A stretch of 64,000 nucleotides of DNA, from the NCBI RefSeq assembly GCF_013368755.1, contig NC_049561.1, forward strand, positions 2,356,001-2,420,000, in the 5' to 3' direction. How positions within the stretch are numbered: position 1 is the stretch's first letter; each line of letters opens with the position of its first letter. The notes under the pieces were generated by a model, which saw only the letters and a program-made list of their open reading frames with translations, was not told where the DNA came from and ran no database searches. The translations under genes were made by a program, and so were the position numbers. Below, one piece after another: positions 55,666 through 64,000 of this stretch. This DNA comes from Talaromyces rugulosus. Taxonomy: Eukaryota > Ascomycota > Eurotiomycetes > Eurotiales > Trichocomaceae.

Positions 55666-58600
55666 ATGGCAGACGACTACCTACGGTATCGCCCTCTTCT
55701 GTTCGCCATCGCCGGCCTGGCTGCCCTAGGCGGACTGATATACATTCGCTCTAATGCGACCGCATTCCCCGAGAACACAAGCAAGCTGCGTCGCCGTGGC
55801 GCCATCCTGCGTCGCAACAACCGCCGCGATGTGATCAACAGCCCCTCCTGGCGGGCAATCGCCCACCTAGAACAACTCGAGCGCGAGAATGGAGCATATG
55901 GAACATTCAGGATTGAAACCGAAGATGGACGAATGGTCGAAAGCGGTCTCTTGCCTTCGCTGCTTGCCACTCGCGATCAGCTCATGGCTGATGTGGGCAT
56001 GCCCGAGGCGCACGCAGACCGAATGCGCGATATGATGGAGGATACCTTTCTGGAATCGTTTTTTGCGCTTGACTTCCCACCATCGCACACGATCAATGAG
56101 GATAGTCCCGAGCGGGATTATTTGACTAGGGAACTTAGTCATCGTGGGATTTCGCGCGATGGAATCAACAGGGCTCTTGCTAATTTCAACGTGGATCCTT
56201 CGTACGGTGAGTCTTTGCGTCTTCGTCGGCAACAGGGCACGAGAGTGACCCTCGCTGCTACGACTCCAGCTCAGGAGATTGAAGAGTTGAATAATCCGGA
56301 TATTGAGGATGGCGCTGAGACCGAAAGTGGATTTTCATGGCGGAATGGCAATGCTGATGGGGAGCCAGCTAGAGAAGGGCAAAATCTGCTCAACTTGCTC
56401 TACCACATTGCCGAGGACCAGGCGAGGAAGGATGGATATATTCATCGTGGTGTTACTTGCAACAATTGCGGGATGATGCCCATCATGGGTATACGCTATC
56501 GGTGCGACAATTGCGTGGACTTTGACCTTTGCGAGGTCTGCGAAGCCCAGCAAGTTCATAACAAAACGCATCTATTCCTGAAAGTTCGCATTCCAGCCCC
56601 GTATATGGGCAACCCTCGCCAAGCGCGACCTGTGTGGTATCCTGGAAAACCGGACAATCTCCCCAAGAACCTTCCGCCTCCTCTGGCACGGCGCTTGGTG
56701 AAGGAGACCAATTTTGAGAACACAGAGCTTGACGCTCTATGGGATCAGTTTCGCTGCCTGGCCAATGCCACTTGGACTGCAGACCCCAACAAGTTGGGCA
56801 TGGCTATTGACCGCAAGACTTTTGATCGGTGTTTTGTGCCAAACACATCATCCAGACCTCCTCCACCCAGTCTAATCTTCGATCGCATGTTTGCCTTTTA
56901 CGACACCAACGAAGATAACCTCATCGGGTTTGAGGAGTTTCTCAAAGGCATCGCCAGTTTCAATACAAAGGCGATCGATGAGAAAATGCGCCGCATTTTC
57001 AAGGGCTATGATATCAACGGCGATGGCTACGTTGAGCGCAAAGACTTTCTACGCATGTTCCGGGCATTTTATGCTCTTATCAAAGAATTAACTGCAGACA
57101 CGGTTCACGGATGGGAAGAGGACTTTGGTCCCGGTGACGGCACAATAGCGCGAGATATTGTCCTCGGAACTCGCCCTCTCAGTTCGGCGTTTAGTGGCAA
57201 TTTCGGAAATGCAGAAGCTCCCAGAACTGGAGAGGGCAAGCATGCTAATCTCGATGGTGATATGGAGATTGCTGATGGCGGTGATATTCTACGGCCAGAC
57301 GGCATGGACTATGGCGATATTTACTCGGCCGTGGGCGAAACGGCCGTTCGTGACCAATTAAGAAGAAATATTAATCGGCCCTTGTCTACAGACAGACCTC
57401 AAATGTCACCCCCTCCACCACCTATTTTTGGTGATGTCGAAACAGAGCTGGATGGCAGTTATGAACAGCCTAGAGTCGATGGACATGAGAGCGAGCCGAG
57501 GGCCGAAGAAGAAGAACACGACAACGAGGAGGAGGAGGAAGAAGAAGAAGAAGAAGAGGAGGAGGAGGAGGAGGAGGAGGAGGAGGAGGAGGAGGAGGAA
57601 GAGGAAGAAGATCGAGCCTCAGATGGAAGCTCTGCCCTCGAGGCAGCTCGCAGAAATGCAATCCACGAACGCTGGCGGCGCAGAAACTTCTACACAGACG
57701 AGGAAGATGGCGCTACTGCTCCAGAGGGATTTGAAGAGGACTCGGACGTGCACGAGTCGGCAGACGAGGCAATCGACACGGAACAATCGTCACGTCCTCC
57801 CTCGCTTCGTTCCAGATCATCTTCAAAAGTCCGCTTTGAAGATGACGAGGATTTCGACGTCAGGTCTACCGGCTCAACATCGGTTGGAGAACGCTGGGGC
57901 GGCTTCGAGGTTCCGGAGCCAGAGAGGGATGTTGGCAAAGAGATACTCTATCAGGCTACCAAGGAAGGGATGAACGACTTGTTAGACACTCTGTTTAAGC
58001 AAAAGGAGGATCTTTTGATGGAAGCCCACGAAACTCGTAAGGAGCGCCTTCAATGGGCTGCTGAAATCGAGTCTTATCTGGATCCCAAGAAACCCATTGC
58101 CACAAGCAGCCCAGACCTTATTGGCCGAACAACCCGTGACAAGTCACTAGACGACTTGTTGAATGTTACAGGCTATTCGGTGGTTACCGAGGAGCAGGAC
58201 ACTGCTGCCATCTCTCCAGAACACGATGTCGAAGCAGAAAGAGAAGAAGAAGACGACAGAGAAGTCGTCGAGGAGGTCGACCCTACTCTGCCCCAGAACA
58301 GGCCGAACGAAGAAACCACCACCCCTGCAGCAGCAGCCACTTCATACTTCCGTCTCCGGCTCGACGGCCTCACGACACTTCTAGCTCCACACTCCGAAAA
58401 CTCAACAAGCGAAGCCGAGTCCACCGCTCCCAAACTCTCCCCGATCTTGAAACCCTCGCCTTCCACTGGCTCCCCCATCCACCGCTCTCCTACTTTGTCC
58501 CCTCAAAGACGACGTATATCATCAGACACCCCTTCACGCCGCCAGCTCGGTTACTGGGCGCGTCTGAATCAAGTAGAGCGCGAATCCATCGAGCGCGGCG

Positions 58601-58704
58601 GTGGTGCCAAGCTGGACTACGAAGAGTTCCGGCGCATTATGAATACGGATCAGGGCAAGAAGTTGAGCTTTATTAGCACTTATATTGAGATGGCGAGCTT
58701 TTAG
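55666..58704 (+). CDS. ZZ zinc-finger and EF-hand membrane protein
   Basis: Single exon of 1012 residues. An N-terminal hydrophobic segment (about 10-27) followed by basic residues suggests membrane anchoring. A ZZ zinc finger lies at about 260-310 (CNNCGMMPIMGIRYRCDNC, DLCEVC, HLFLKV). Two EF-hand loops follow: DTNEDNLIGFEE at 413-424 and DINGDGYVERKD at 449-460, both with acidic residues at the expected Ca2+-binding positions. The region 600-660 is extremely acidic, with a run of about 30 Glu encoded mostly by GAG/GAA. The C-terminal half is otherwise disordered, Ser/Pro-rich, with a helical patch near 770-820. The family is conserved in filamentous ascomycetes and uncharacterised; a calcium-responsive scaffold is an inference. 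The start ATG has the context CACCATGG. Confidence 0.88.
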   Translation: MADDYLRYRPLLFAIAGLAALGGLIYIRSNATAFPENTSKLRRRGAILRRNNRRDVINSPSWRAIAHLEQLERENGAYGTFRIETEDGRMVESGLLPSLLATRDQLMADVGMPEAHADRMRDMMEDTFLESFFALDFPPSHTINEDSPERDYLTRELSHRGISRDGINRALANFNVDPSYGESLRLRRQQGTRVTLAATTPAQEIEELNNPDIEDGAETESGFSWRNGNADGEPAREGQNLLNLLYHIAEDQARKDGYIHRGVTCNNCGMMPIMGIRYRCDNCVDFDLCEVCEAQQVHNKTHLFLKVRIPAPYMGNPRQARPVWYPGKPDNLPKNLPPPLARRLVKETNFENTELDALWDQFRCLANATWTADPNKLGMAIDRKTFDRCFVPNTSSRPPPPSLIFDRMFAFYDTNEDNLIGFEEFLKGIASFNTKAIDEKMRRIFKGYDINGDGYVERKDFLRMFRAFYALIKELTADTVHGWEEDFGPGDGTIARDIVLGTRPLSSAFSGNFGNAEAPRTGEGKHANLDGDMEIADGGDILRPDGMDYGDIYSAVGETAVRDQLRRNINRPLSTDRPQMSPPPPPIFGDVETELDGSYEQPRVDGHESEPRAEEEEHDNEEEEEEEEEEEEEEEEEEEEEEEEEEEEDRASDGSSALEAARRNAIHERWRRRNFYTDEEDGATAPEGFEEDSDVHESADEAIDTEQSSRPPSLRSRSSSKVRFEDDEDFDVRSTGSTSVGERWGGFEVPEPERDVGKEILYQATKEGMNDLLDTLFKQKEDLLMEAHETRKERLQWAAEIESYLDPKKPIATSSPDLIGRTTRDKSLDDLLNVTGYSVVTEEQDTAAISPEHDVEAEREEEDDREVVEEVDPTLPQNRPNEETTTPAAAATSYFRLRLDGLTTLLAPHSENSTSEAESTAPKLSPILKPSPSTGSPIHRSPTLSPQRRRISSDTPSRRQLGYWARLNQVERESIERGGGAKLDYEEFRRIMNTDQGKKLSFISTYIEMASF

Positions 58705-59028
58705 TTCGTTGTTCTTTTTTTGTTTTGTTTTTTTTTAATGGGTACTGCATTTTCATCCAAGGGAGGTGGAATATCTGGGGAGAACTGTATACTATGACTG
58801 ATTTTGTGGTTTTTATTCTCATGCATCTGCGGCGTCTCACCTCATTATCTCGGCGTTAACAATTTGATGGTCATATTGTATTATAAAGAAAATACAATTT
58901 TATCTACCTCTGTTCTTTTCTAGAAATATTCCCACCGCAGAAAAGCTCAGCCTTTTAAAAGGTTGTGGTATTGATCCATTGATCAAGAATTATACTAGAA
59001 TTTGTAAGAACAAACATTTTTATACAGA
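58705..59028. other. Convergent 3' intergenic region
   Basis: 324 T-rich and AT-rich bases between convergent genes; nothing coding. Confidence 0.5.
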
Positions 59029-60893
59029 TTAATCCCAGTACTTGATAACACCCTCCAGCCCACCAGTGACCACCTTACTAGTCTCCTGCGGATGCCATTC
59101 CAAACACGTAACAGCCGAGCCCTCTCTCCCACCAGCCTGAAACTTGTGGTACATCTTCCCCGTTTTCCAATCCCAGAAACAGGCAAACCCGCCGGAATCA
59201 CCACTGGCAAGAAACTGACCATCCGGCGAAAACGTGAGGTCGATTGCATACCCGGCATTATTATGGCCCCGGAACCCCTTTTTGCGGTTTTGTCGAAACT
59301 TGTCGGTGGCAGCGTACACGACAACTTGGTTGTCCCCGGATTGGAACGCGACGTATTTGCCTGAAGGATGTGGGCAGGCGCGCACCATGGCGAACATGTC
59401 GGCTTCGGCAATGTATTTGATGGGGACGGGGATTCCGTATTCCCACGCGCGCAAGGATTTGTCGTCCGAGGTGGTGATGAAACGGCGGTTGTTGTCGACG
59501 AAAGTGATGGTGTTGACTGCAGCCAAGTGATGGTCGTATTCTTGGACGAGCTCTCCCGAACGTGTGTCGAATTGCACAATCTTTTTGTCGGACATGCCAG
59601 CCAAAAACTCGTGCGAGTGCTCGGGATCAGGGTTGAAGCGGACAACGTGCGGTGTCTTGCCCGTGGTGAAGCGGGAGATGCACTTGCCGTACTCGGTATC
59701 CCAGAGTTTCATTTGGCGATCATACGAGGCAGTAAGGAAAGTTTTGCCGGTAGGATGGAAATTGGTATCACTAATGGCCTTAGAGTGACCGGAAAAGGTA
59801 CGCAAGAGTTCGCGTTGATGGTAGACATCCCAGATCTTGGCCTTGCCATCAGCAGCAGACGACAGTAGCAAATGTCCGGTTTTGGGGAAGAAGCGAAGCG
59901 ACGTGATGGGTTTTGTGTGTGATTTCCAGGTCTGCACCAGCTTCTTGGGAATAAAGTTTTTGGTGCTTCCAGGTTCCTTTTTGAGATCAATATCAAGATC
60001 CTGTGGGACGTGCCTATACACATAAAATTAGTAATCCGTTGCAACCCGGACACTTTCTCCTCGCAACTTACATATAAGTTCGTCCCTGGTAGTCAAACTG
60101 TTCACTACCATGAAACTCTGTAGACTCAGCCTGCGACGCATCCTCCTGGTAATCAGTCGCCATGGCCGGCAACTCCGACGGCGGAAGCTCTTCATCTTCC
60201 TCAACCAATTCCTCGTCGCTAGCCAGCTCATAATCCTCTTCAGCAGCTTCTTCCTCATACACCTGGTCATCATTCTCATATTTCGCCCATGGACCCAGAT
60301 ACGCGCCTTCGCCTTCGACAATACTCGAATCACCCTTTTTCTGCCTCTTACGCCTCAAGGCCGCAGATACTTGTTTGGACGGTTTCATCTGCACAAAGTC
60401 TCTGCCGCCGTGCTGCGCGACGCTGTCGAGATTGCCCACAAAGGCATCGGGCTGGCTGGGATTGCGTGAGTAACCCAGACTCTGGAACGTGCGGTGTTGC
60501 GCGGTAAATGTTGCTTCGCTGATAGCTTCCTCTTGGGCGTGTCCCGTGGGCACGTTTTTGCGTTTCAGTCCGTTATTACCGCCATTGGGTTTGAATGGGT
60601 TGACGGGGCCTTGGGATGGCCGGGTCAGGTCATCGTATGTCGCATTGTATGTGAGTGCGGTGGAATTCGAAGCACCGGCAATTAGCTGTAATCTAGATGG
60701 ATCCTGTAGAATTTTTGTTAGGTATATATATCATCCAAAATGAGCTGCCTGGCAGTAGCTGTGGTGGCGGGGACCAAACCTCTACGTTGACCTCAGGAGC
60801 GGCGACGAGCGTGGTCGCTGACGTGAATGTCGTGTTCGGTTTCTTTTCATCGTCGCTTGACGAATCATAATTTGCGCCCAGCAATGAAGCCAT
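59029..60893 (-). CDS. PRP17: Pre-mRNA splicing factor PRP17/CDC40
   Basis: Three exons, 60780-60893, 60072-60703 and 59029-60013, giving 576 residues. Prp17 is a WD40 protein that joins the spliceosome for the second catalytic step. The N-terminus MASLLGANYDSSSDDE is typical of the family; conserved parts of the N-terminal half are NPFKPNGG, KRKNVPTGHAQEEAISEATF and GPWAKYEND, with an acidic middle. The linker FDYQGRTYMHVPQDLDIDL crosses the second splice. The seven-bladed WD40 propeller covers about 270-576 (LRFFPKTGHLLLSSAADGKA, KIWDVYHQRELLRTFSGHSK, TASYDRQMKLWDTEYGKC, ending in EGVIKYWD). It is immediately next to other conserved single-copy genes. Presumably essential or important for splicing, so its intron content is ordinary. 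Confidence 0.95.
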
Positions 60894-61463
60894 GGTGGGC
60901 GATAAAAAGTGTGTAGGAGAGTGGCAGTTGGTGTACTTTTTTGTCGCGCCGGAATAAATGTCGGAGATCTCGAAATATTACGGGTGTCCACAAATACCAC
61001 ATGTGCAGATATTCATTGACTTAAACAAGAACGCGTTATGATAAATATTGATTCATTGAAGGATTGATAAATCGCGTTAGAGGTATATACAACGTTAAAA
61101 GCACAGGTCAGAACCTTTACAGCTAGCAGTACGCTCATTAGCATCTTTGCCCACCACCTTCATACTCAAGCCATCCAAAGGGTTTAAAAAAACAGTGCCA
61201 TTTATCTTCGTCGCAACAAAACAACCCCGTCCAAAAAAGGGAAAAAAAAAGCAAAAAAAGTATACTCAACTTAAGAAGCAAACTTCGTTCGTCATTCATA
61301 GTACGTGGCTGTCCGAGGGCTCGGGTTGCTCCAAAAGGCCGGCTGTCTACCTCGATGGCATCTTCCTAGTAACGTCGCTCTCCAGTTTGCAGAAACACTT
61401 CAACACTACTCAAATGAAAATTCAAATGAGTAATCGTGTATGAATTTGGCTTCTTGTCGCAGT
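60894..61463. other. Intergenic
   Basis: 570 bases with the PRP17 promoter and the 3' flank of ERV14. Lysine-rich open frame sequence around 61200-61260 is low complexity (A-runs) and not called. Confidence 0.5.
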
Positions 61464-62085
61464 TTAGTGGGTCTCGTCGCGGATGAGGGCGACAATCATG
61501 CTGTAGAGGTAGAAGAAGAACATCAAGAGATGGAAACCGAGCTTGATAAAAGACTCCTGTACGGGCCGTTAGCAGTGAGCGAACCAGAAATTTATTCGGT
61601 TTAATTTCACCTTCTTGTGAACGTTCAGCTTGCGGAAGATTTCAGTTGCGTCCAAAAGATGCTGGTTCTCGAAGATCCTATAGTTACGCATTCAGTCAGC
61701 ACGTCTTATCCGATACCCAAGCCCGATTTTTTTATTAAAAAAATGACATACTTCTTTCCGTTCCAGGCAAGCAAGGGCAAGTTGAGAATTATTGCGAGCC
61801 AGTAGCCATTGATGACAAACAAGAAAGTCAAGAATGCGTGGACAGCGGCTTCCGGGATGATATAAGCGTTGAGGCGGTTGCACAGATCGATGGGGTTGAT
61901 ATAGTCACTATCATTTCCAAAACATTAGCTTCAATCTTCTTTGATATCCGATGGCCGTGGTTATAGAAAATGCTGTTTACTCACCATTCCAAGTCGCTGT
62001 ACATGATGGTGAAAAACACTTGAAGGAACAGGTTGACGGCGTTCACCAACACCGCCAACAGGTACAACCACGCCTCGCCAGACAT
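61464..62085 (-). CDS. ERV14: ER cargo receptor ERV14 (cornichon family)
   Basis: Four exons, 61985-62085, 61752-61907, 61611-61677 and 61464-61556, giving 138 residues, the same length as yeast Erv14. It packages membrane proteins into COPII vesicles leaving the ER. Three hydrophobic segments: about 6-26 ([20 protein letters not shown]), 55-75 ([20 protein letters not shown]) and 112-132 ([20 protein letters not shown]). Cornichon signatures include [19 protein letters not shown] across the first splice, and [23 protein letters not shown], whose IFRKLN part corresponds to the COPII-binding segment of Erv14. All four exons are short and none of their frames alone is long enough to stand out. 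Confidence 0.95.
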
Positions 62086-62915
62086 TGTGAAAGCGAGTTG
62101 TTCTTGTCAAGTAACGTTTCTGAAAGAAGGGAGTTACTACAGTTGTATTGTGAGCGATGACGTTCCGAGCCGAGGTGCAGGTGCAGCAAGCCGGGCGAGG
62201 TGATACAGAAAAAGCAGGGATGTTTTCTCTTAAGAGCAGATGTCGGTTCAGAGTGTCAAGAAAATCAGCCAACTGCTGGCAGAAAGCTCGCGATAAGGGG
62301 GAGAGAAGAGAGCAAAGGGCGAGGAGCTTTTGATTATTGCCACCGGAGAAGAGTGTTGGATGTGGTTGAGGTCGCTTGGGTGCAATTCTGCGCCGGCAGC
62401 TTTGGGTGCGCGGCTAAAGTTAAATCGAGCTAGCCGCGTGGGGAATCTGTTCATACGCCTGGCAAAGAGCACGTAATACTGCGTCAAAAGGGGGAAGAGA
62501 AATGAAAGCACCGAATAGAAAAGAAATATTCAAGCTATGATTTCTGATTATTGGAAGGTTGGCCAGGACTGCTGATGCCTTTCTTGGCCTTTTCAGCGTT
62601 GCAGCTGCACATGCTGTGTGGGGTTTCCGCTTCCGGAGCTGAGTGCACTACATGGAGAGTTCAACAATACTATTGTTTTATAATAGTATTGCACTCAAAT
62701 CTTGTTTGCAAAAGAAAACTCCCCGAAACAAAATCTGAATTATAGCTATCTTTGTTTACAGAAGGGCATGGATGATATCACATAGATATTTCGTACGTAC
62801 ACGGCAAACTCAACATAGGCATATAAAAGGATCTATCAATGTTCAAACACGTCAAATACAGAGCTCATAAAAGCAGACGTGTACACAACACGGAATATGT
62901 GCAAGTAAAAAGAGC
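62086..62915. other. Intergenic, ERV14 promoter and ABC transporter 3' flank
   Basis: 830 bases with purine-rich stretches; no supported gene. Short frames here lack known motifs. Confidence 0.5.
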
Positions 62916-64000
62916 CTAGCGCTTCTCTACTAATAGGATATGCATCGCAGCGTAAGCAAGAACGACAAACGTCGCCGAAATAACGCCCAAGCCAACGACA
63001 TCTTTCCACAGAGCAAGGGTGTCGAAACCAAAGGCGCTCAGGATCGAGGCGCCGGGAACTTCAATGTCTAGTCCATACTTGTGGTCAATCAGTGTCAGGA
63101 AAGTAACCTCATTCACGATGAGTGCTTCAAATCCATAATGGAATATGGAAAGCTGGGATATAGTTAGCATCTTTCATCAATGGAAGAGGAAATAGAAGAA
63201 TGAAGAAGACTCACAGTTTGCAGCCACAGAGCCGCTTTAGGAATAGCATCATGGTTGAGCAGAAGACCAGCGAAGAGCAAGCTGAATAGCATGACCAAAC
63301 TACCGATAAGGTTGGCCACGCCGCCATCGCGGAAAATGATACCAATAAACAGGCAGATTCCAGCAGCGGCCAGATTGAACAGAACCAGGATGAGAACAAA
63401 CCGCAAGAATTCGGGCCATGCAGCAATTAGTCCAGTCATCGGGTATACAATAACGCCCATGAGGATCGGAGGAATCAAGCGTAGAGGGATGATGTCAAAT
63501 GCAACCTTGGCACAGAAATACGCAAGAGGCGAATAGTATCCGTTTGCACGCTCGCGCACAAAGAGCAGCCGCTCCGAAGAAAACACGTTGAGACTCGTCA
63601 AAGTGCTGAACCCGAAAAGTGCCAAAATGAAGAAGAACAACCCAAGCCGGTTCTGGAATCCCTTGATATCATCCGTGAGGCCGTAAAATAGATACCCACA
63701 CAGAACTGCCAGTAGTATAGAAATAGCATAGTGGGTCAGCATCAACATCGGATTGCGATATAAATTGCGCCATGTCCGCTGAGACAGGATCACAAACTGT
63801 CTCAAGAGGCCAATGCGAGCGTATCCTTTGAATGGCACATTGTTTCCAAGGGCATCGGCATTGGGGTTTCCATTTGCTGCGGTAGCTTGCTGCACGGAAG
63901 AGGAAATCTCTTCATGGACCGAGTTGGCCACATATGATGAGGCGTAACTGGCGACAAGAGCGTCTAGGTCGGTGGTTCCTGTGGCTGGGGGTGGGAGATG
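62916..64000 (-). CDS. ABCG/White-type ABC transporter, C-terminal part (Adp1-like), cut by the window edge
   Basis: Two exons visible, 63215 to beyond 64000 and 62916-63152. The 5' part with the nucleotide-binding domain lies outside the window. The visible 340 residues are the ABC-2 membrane domain: a linker (about 60 residues), then [20 protein letters not shown] at the first helix, [36 protein letters not shown], the amphipathic and helix-4 regions, and after the last splice [16 protein letters not shown] and the final helix, ending in HILLVEKR. This matches the fungal Adp1/ABCG half-transporter group rather than full-length PDR pumps, since it ends after one such domain. Substrate unknown; sterol- or lipid-related transport is common in the subfamily. 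Confidence 0.9.

Noticed and set aside
57428..57973. Lysine/arginine-rich frame overlapping the ZZ/EF-hand gene
   Set aside because: It is the out-of-frame reading of the GAG/GAA repeat and its flanks.
1..64000. tRNA, rRNA genes or CRISPR arrays
   Set aside because: Looked for tRNA-like arms with a GGTTCRA box and for spaced direct repeats; none convincing was seen by eye. A covariance-model scan would settle small RNAs.

Overview
The window is nuclear DNA of a filamentous ascomycete, most likely a member of the Eurotiales (Aspergillus/Penicillium/Talaromyces type). The evidence is short spliceosomal introns (about 45-150 nt) with GTRNGT donors and CTAAC-like branch points, fungus-specific families (GH62 arabinofuranosidase, Zn2Cys6 regulators, CCLPCP-type seven-helix receptor), and housekeeping genes packed a few hundred bases apart on both strands. 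I could not fix the genus from sequence alone. Most gene models below were assembled by hand from open frames joined at consensus splice sites with checked phase; they are predictions. I saw no rRNA, tRNA or CRISPR array.

Layout. 0.7-22.8 kb is a dense housekeeping block: secreted GH62 arabinofuranosidase, COQ10, an SOD-fold mitoribosomal protein, a cysteine-rich single-pass membrane protein, PIG-S/GPI17, THOC5, a PAQR/Izh3-type receptor, a Zn2Cys6 regulator, a mitochondrial HTD2-like dehydratase, a FATP-type acyl-CoA synthetase, a class I/II aminotransferase and a quercetinase-like bicupin. 22.8-25.1 kb is a gene-poor scar with decayed fragments. 25.1-28.5 kb holds kynurenine 3-monooxygenase and methionine aminopeptidase 1, divergently transcribed.

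29-55 kb is an accessory region, more AT-rich, with wider gaps and broken genes. It contains a 12-exon Zn2Cys6 regulator, a sugar-transporter pseudogene, a class II aldolase, a fumarylacetoacetate-hydrolase-family gene with a one-base frameshift, a secreted oxalate decarboxylase-type bicupin, a DUF1275 membrane protein, a CocE/NonD hydrolase, a seven-helix receptor, a salicylate-hydroxylase-like FAD monooxygenase, a pogo/Fot-type transposon relic, a lectin/coiled-coil gene with one frameshift, and a DHA2 multidrug transporter. Regulator, transporter, ring-oxidising monooxygenase, FAH-type C-C hydrolase, aldolase and oxalate decarboxylase together look like a catabolic (aromatic or lactone) cluster that is partly decayed. 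Arrays of CCG/CGG triplets spaced exactly 8 bp apart near the hydrolase, the receptor and the monooxygenase are candidate operators for a Zn2Cys6 protein.

55.6-64 kb returns to housekeeping genes: a ZZ/EF-hand membrane protein with a long poly-Glu tract, PRP17/CDC40, ERV14 (cornichon) and the 3' part of an ABCG transporter that runs off the right edge.
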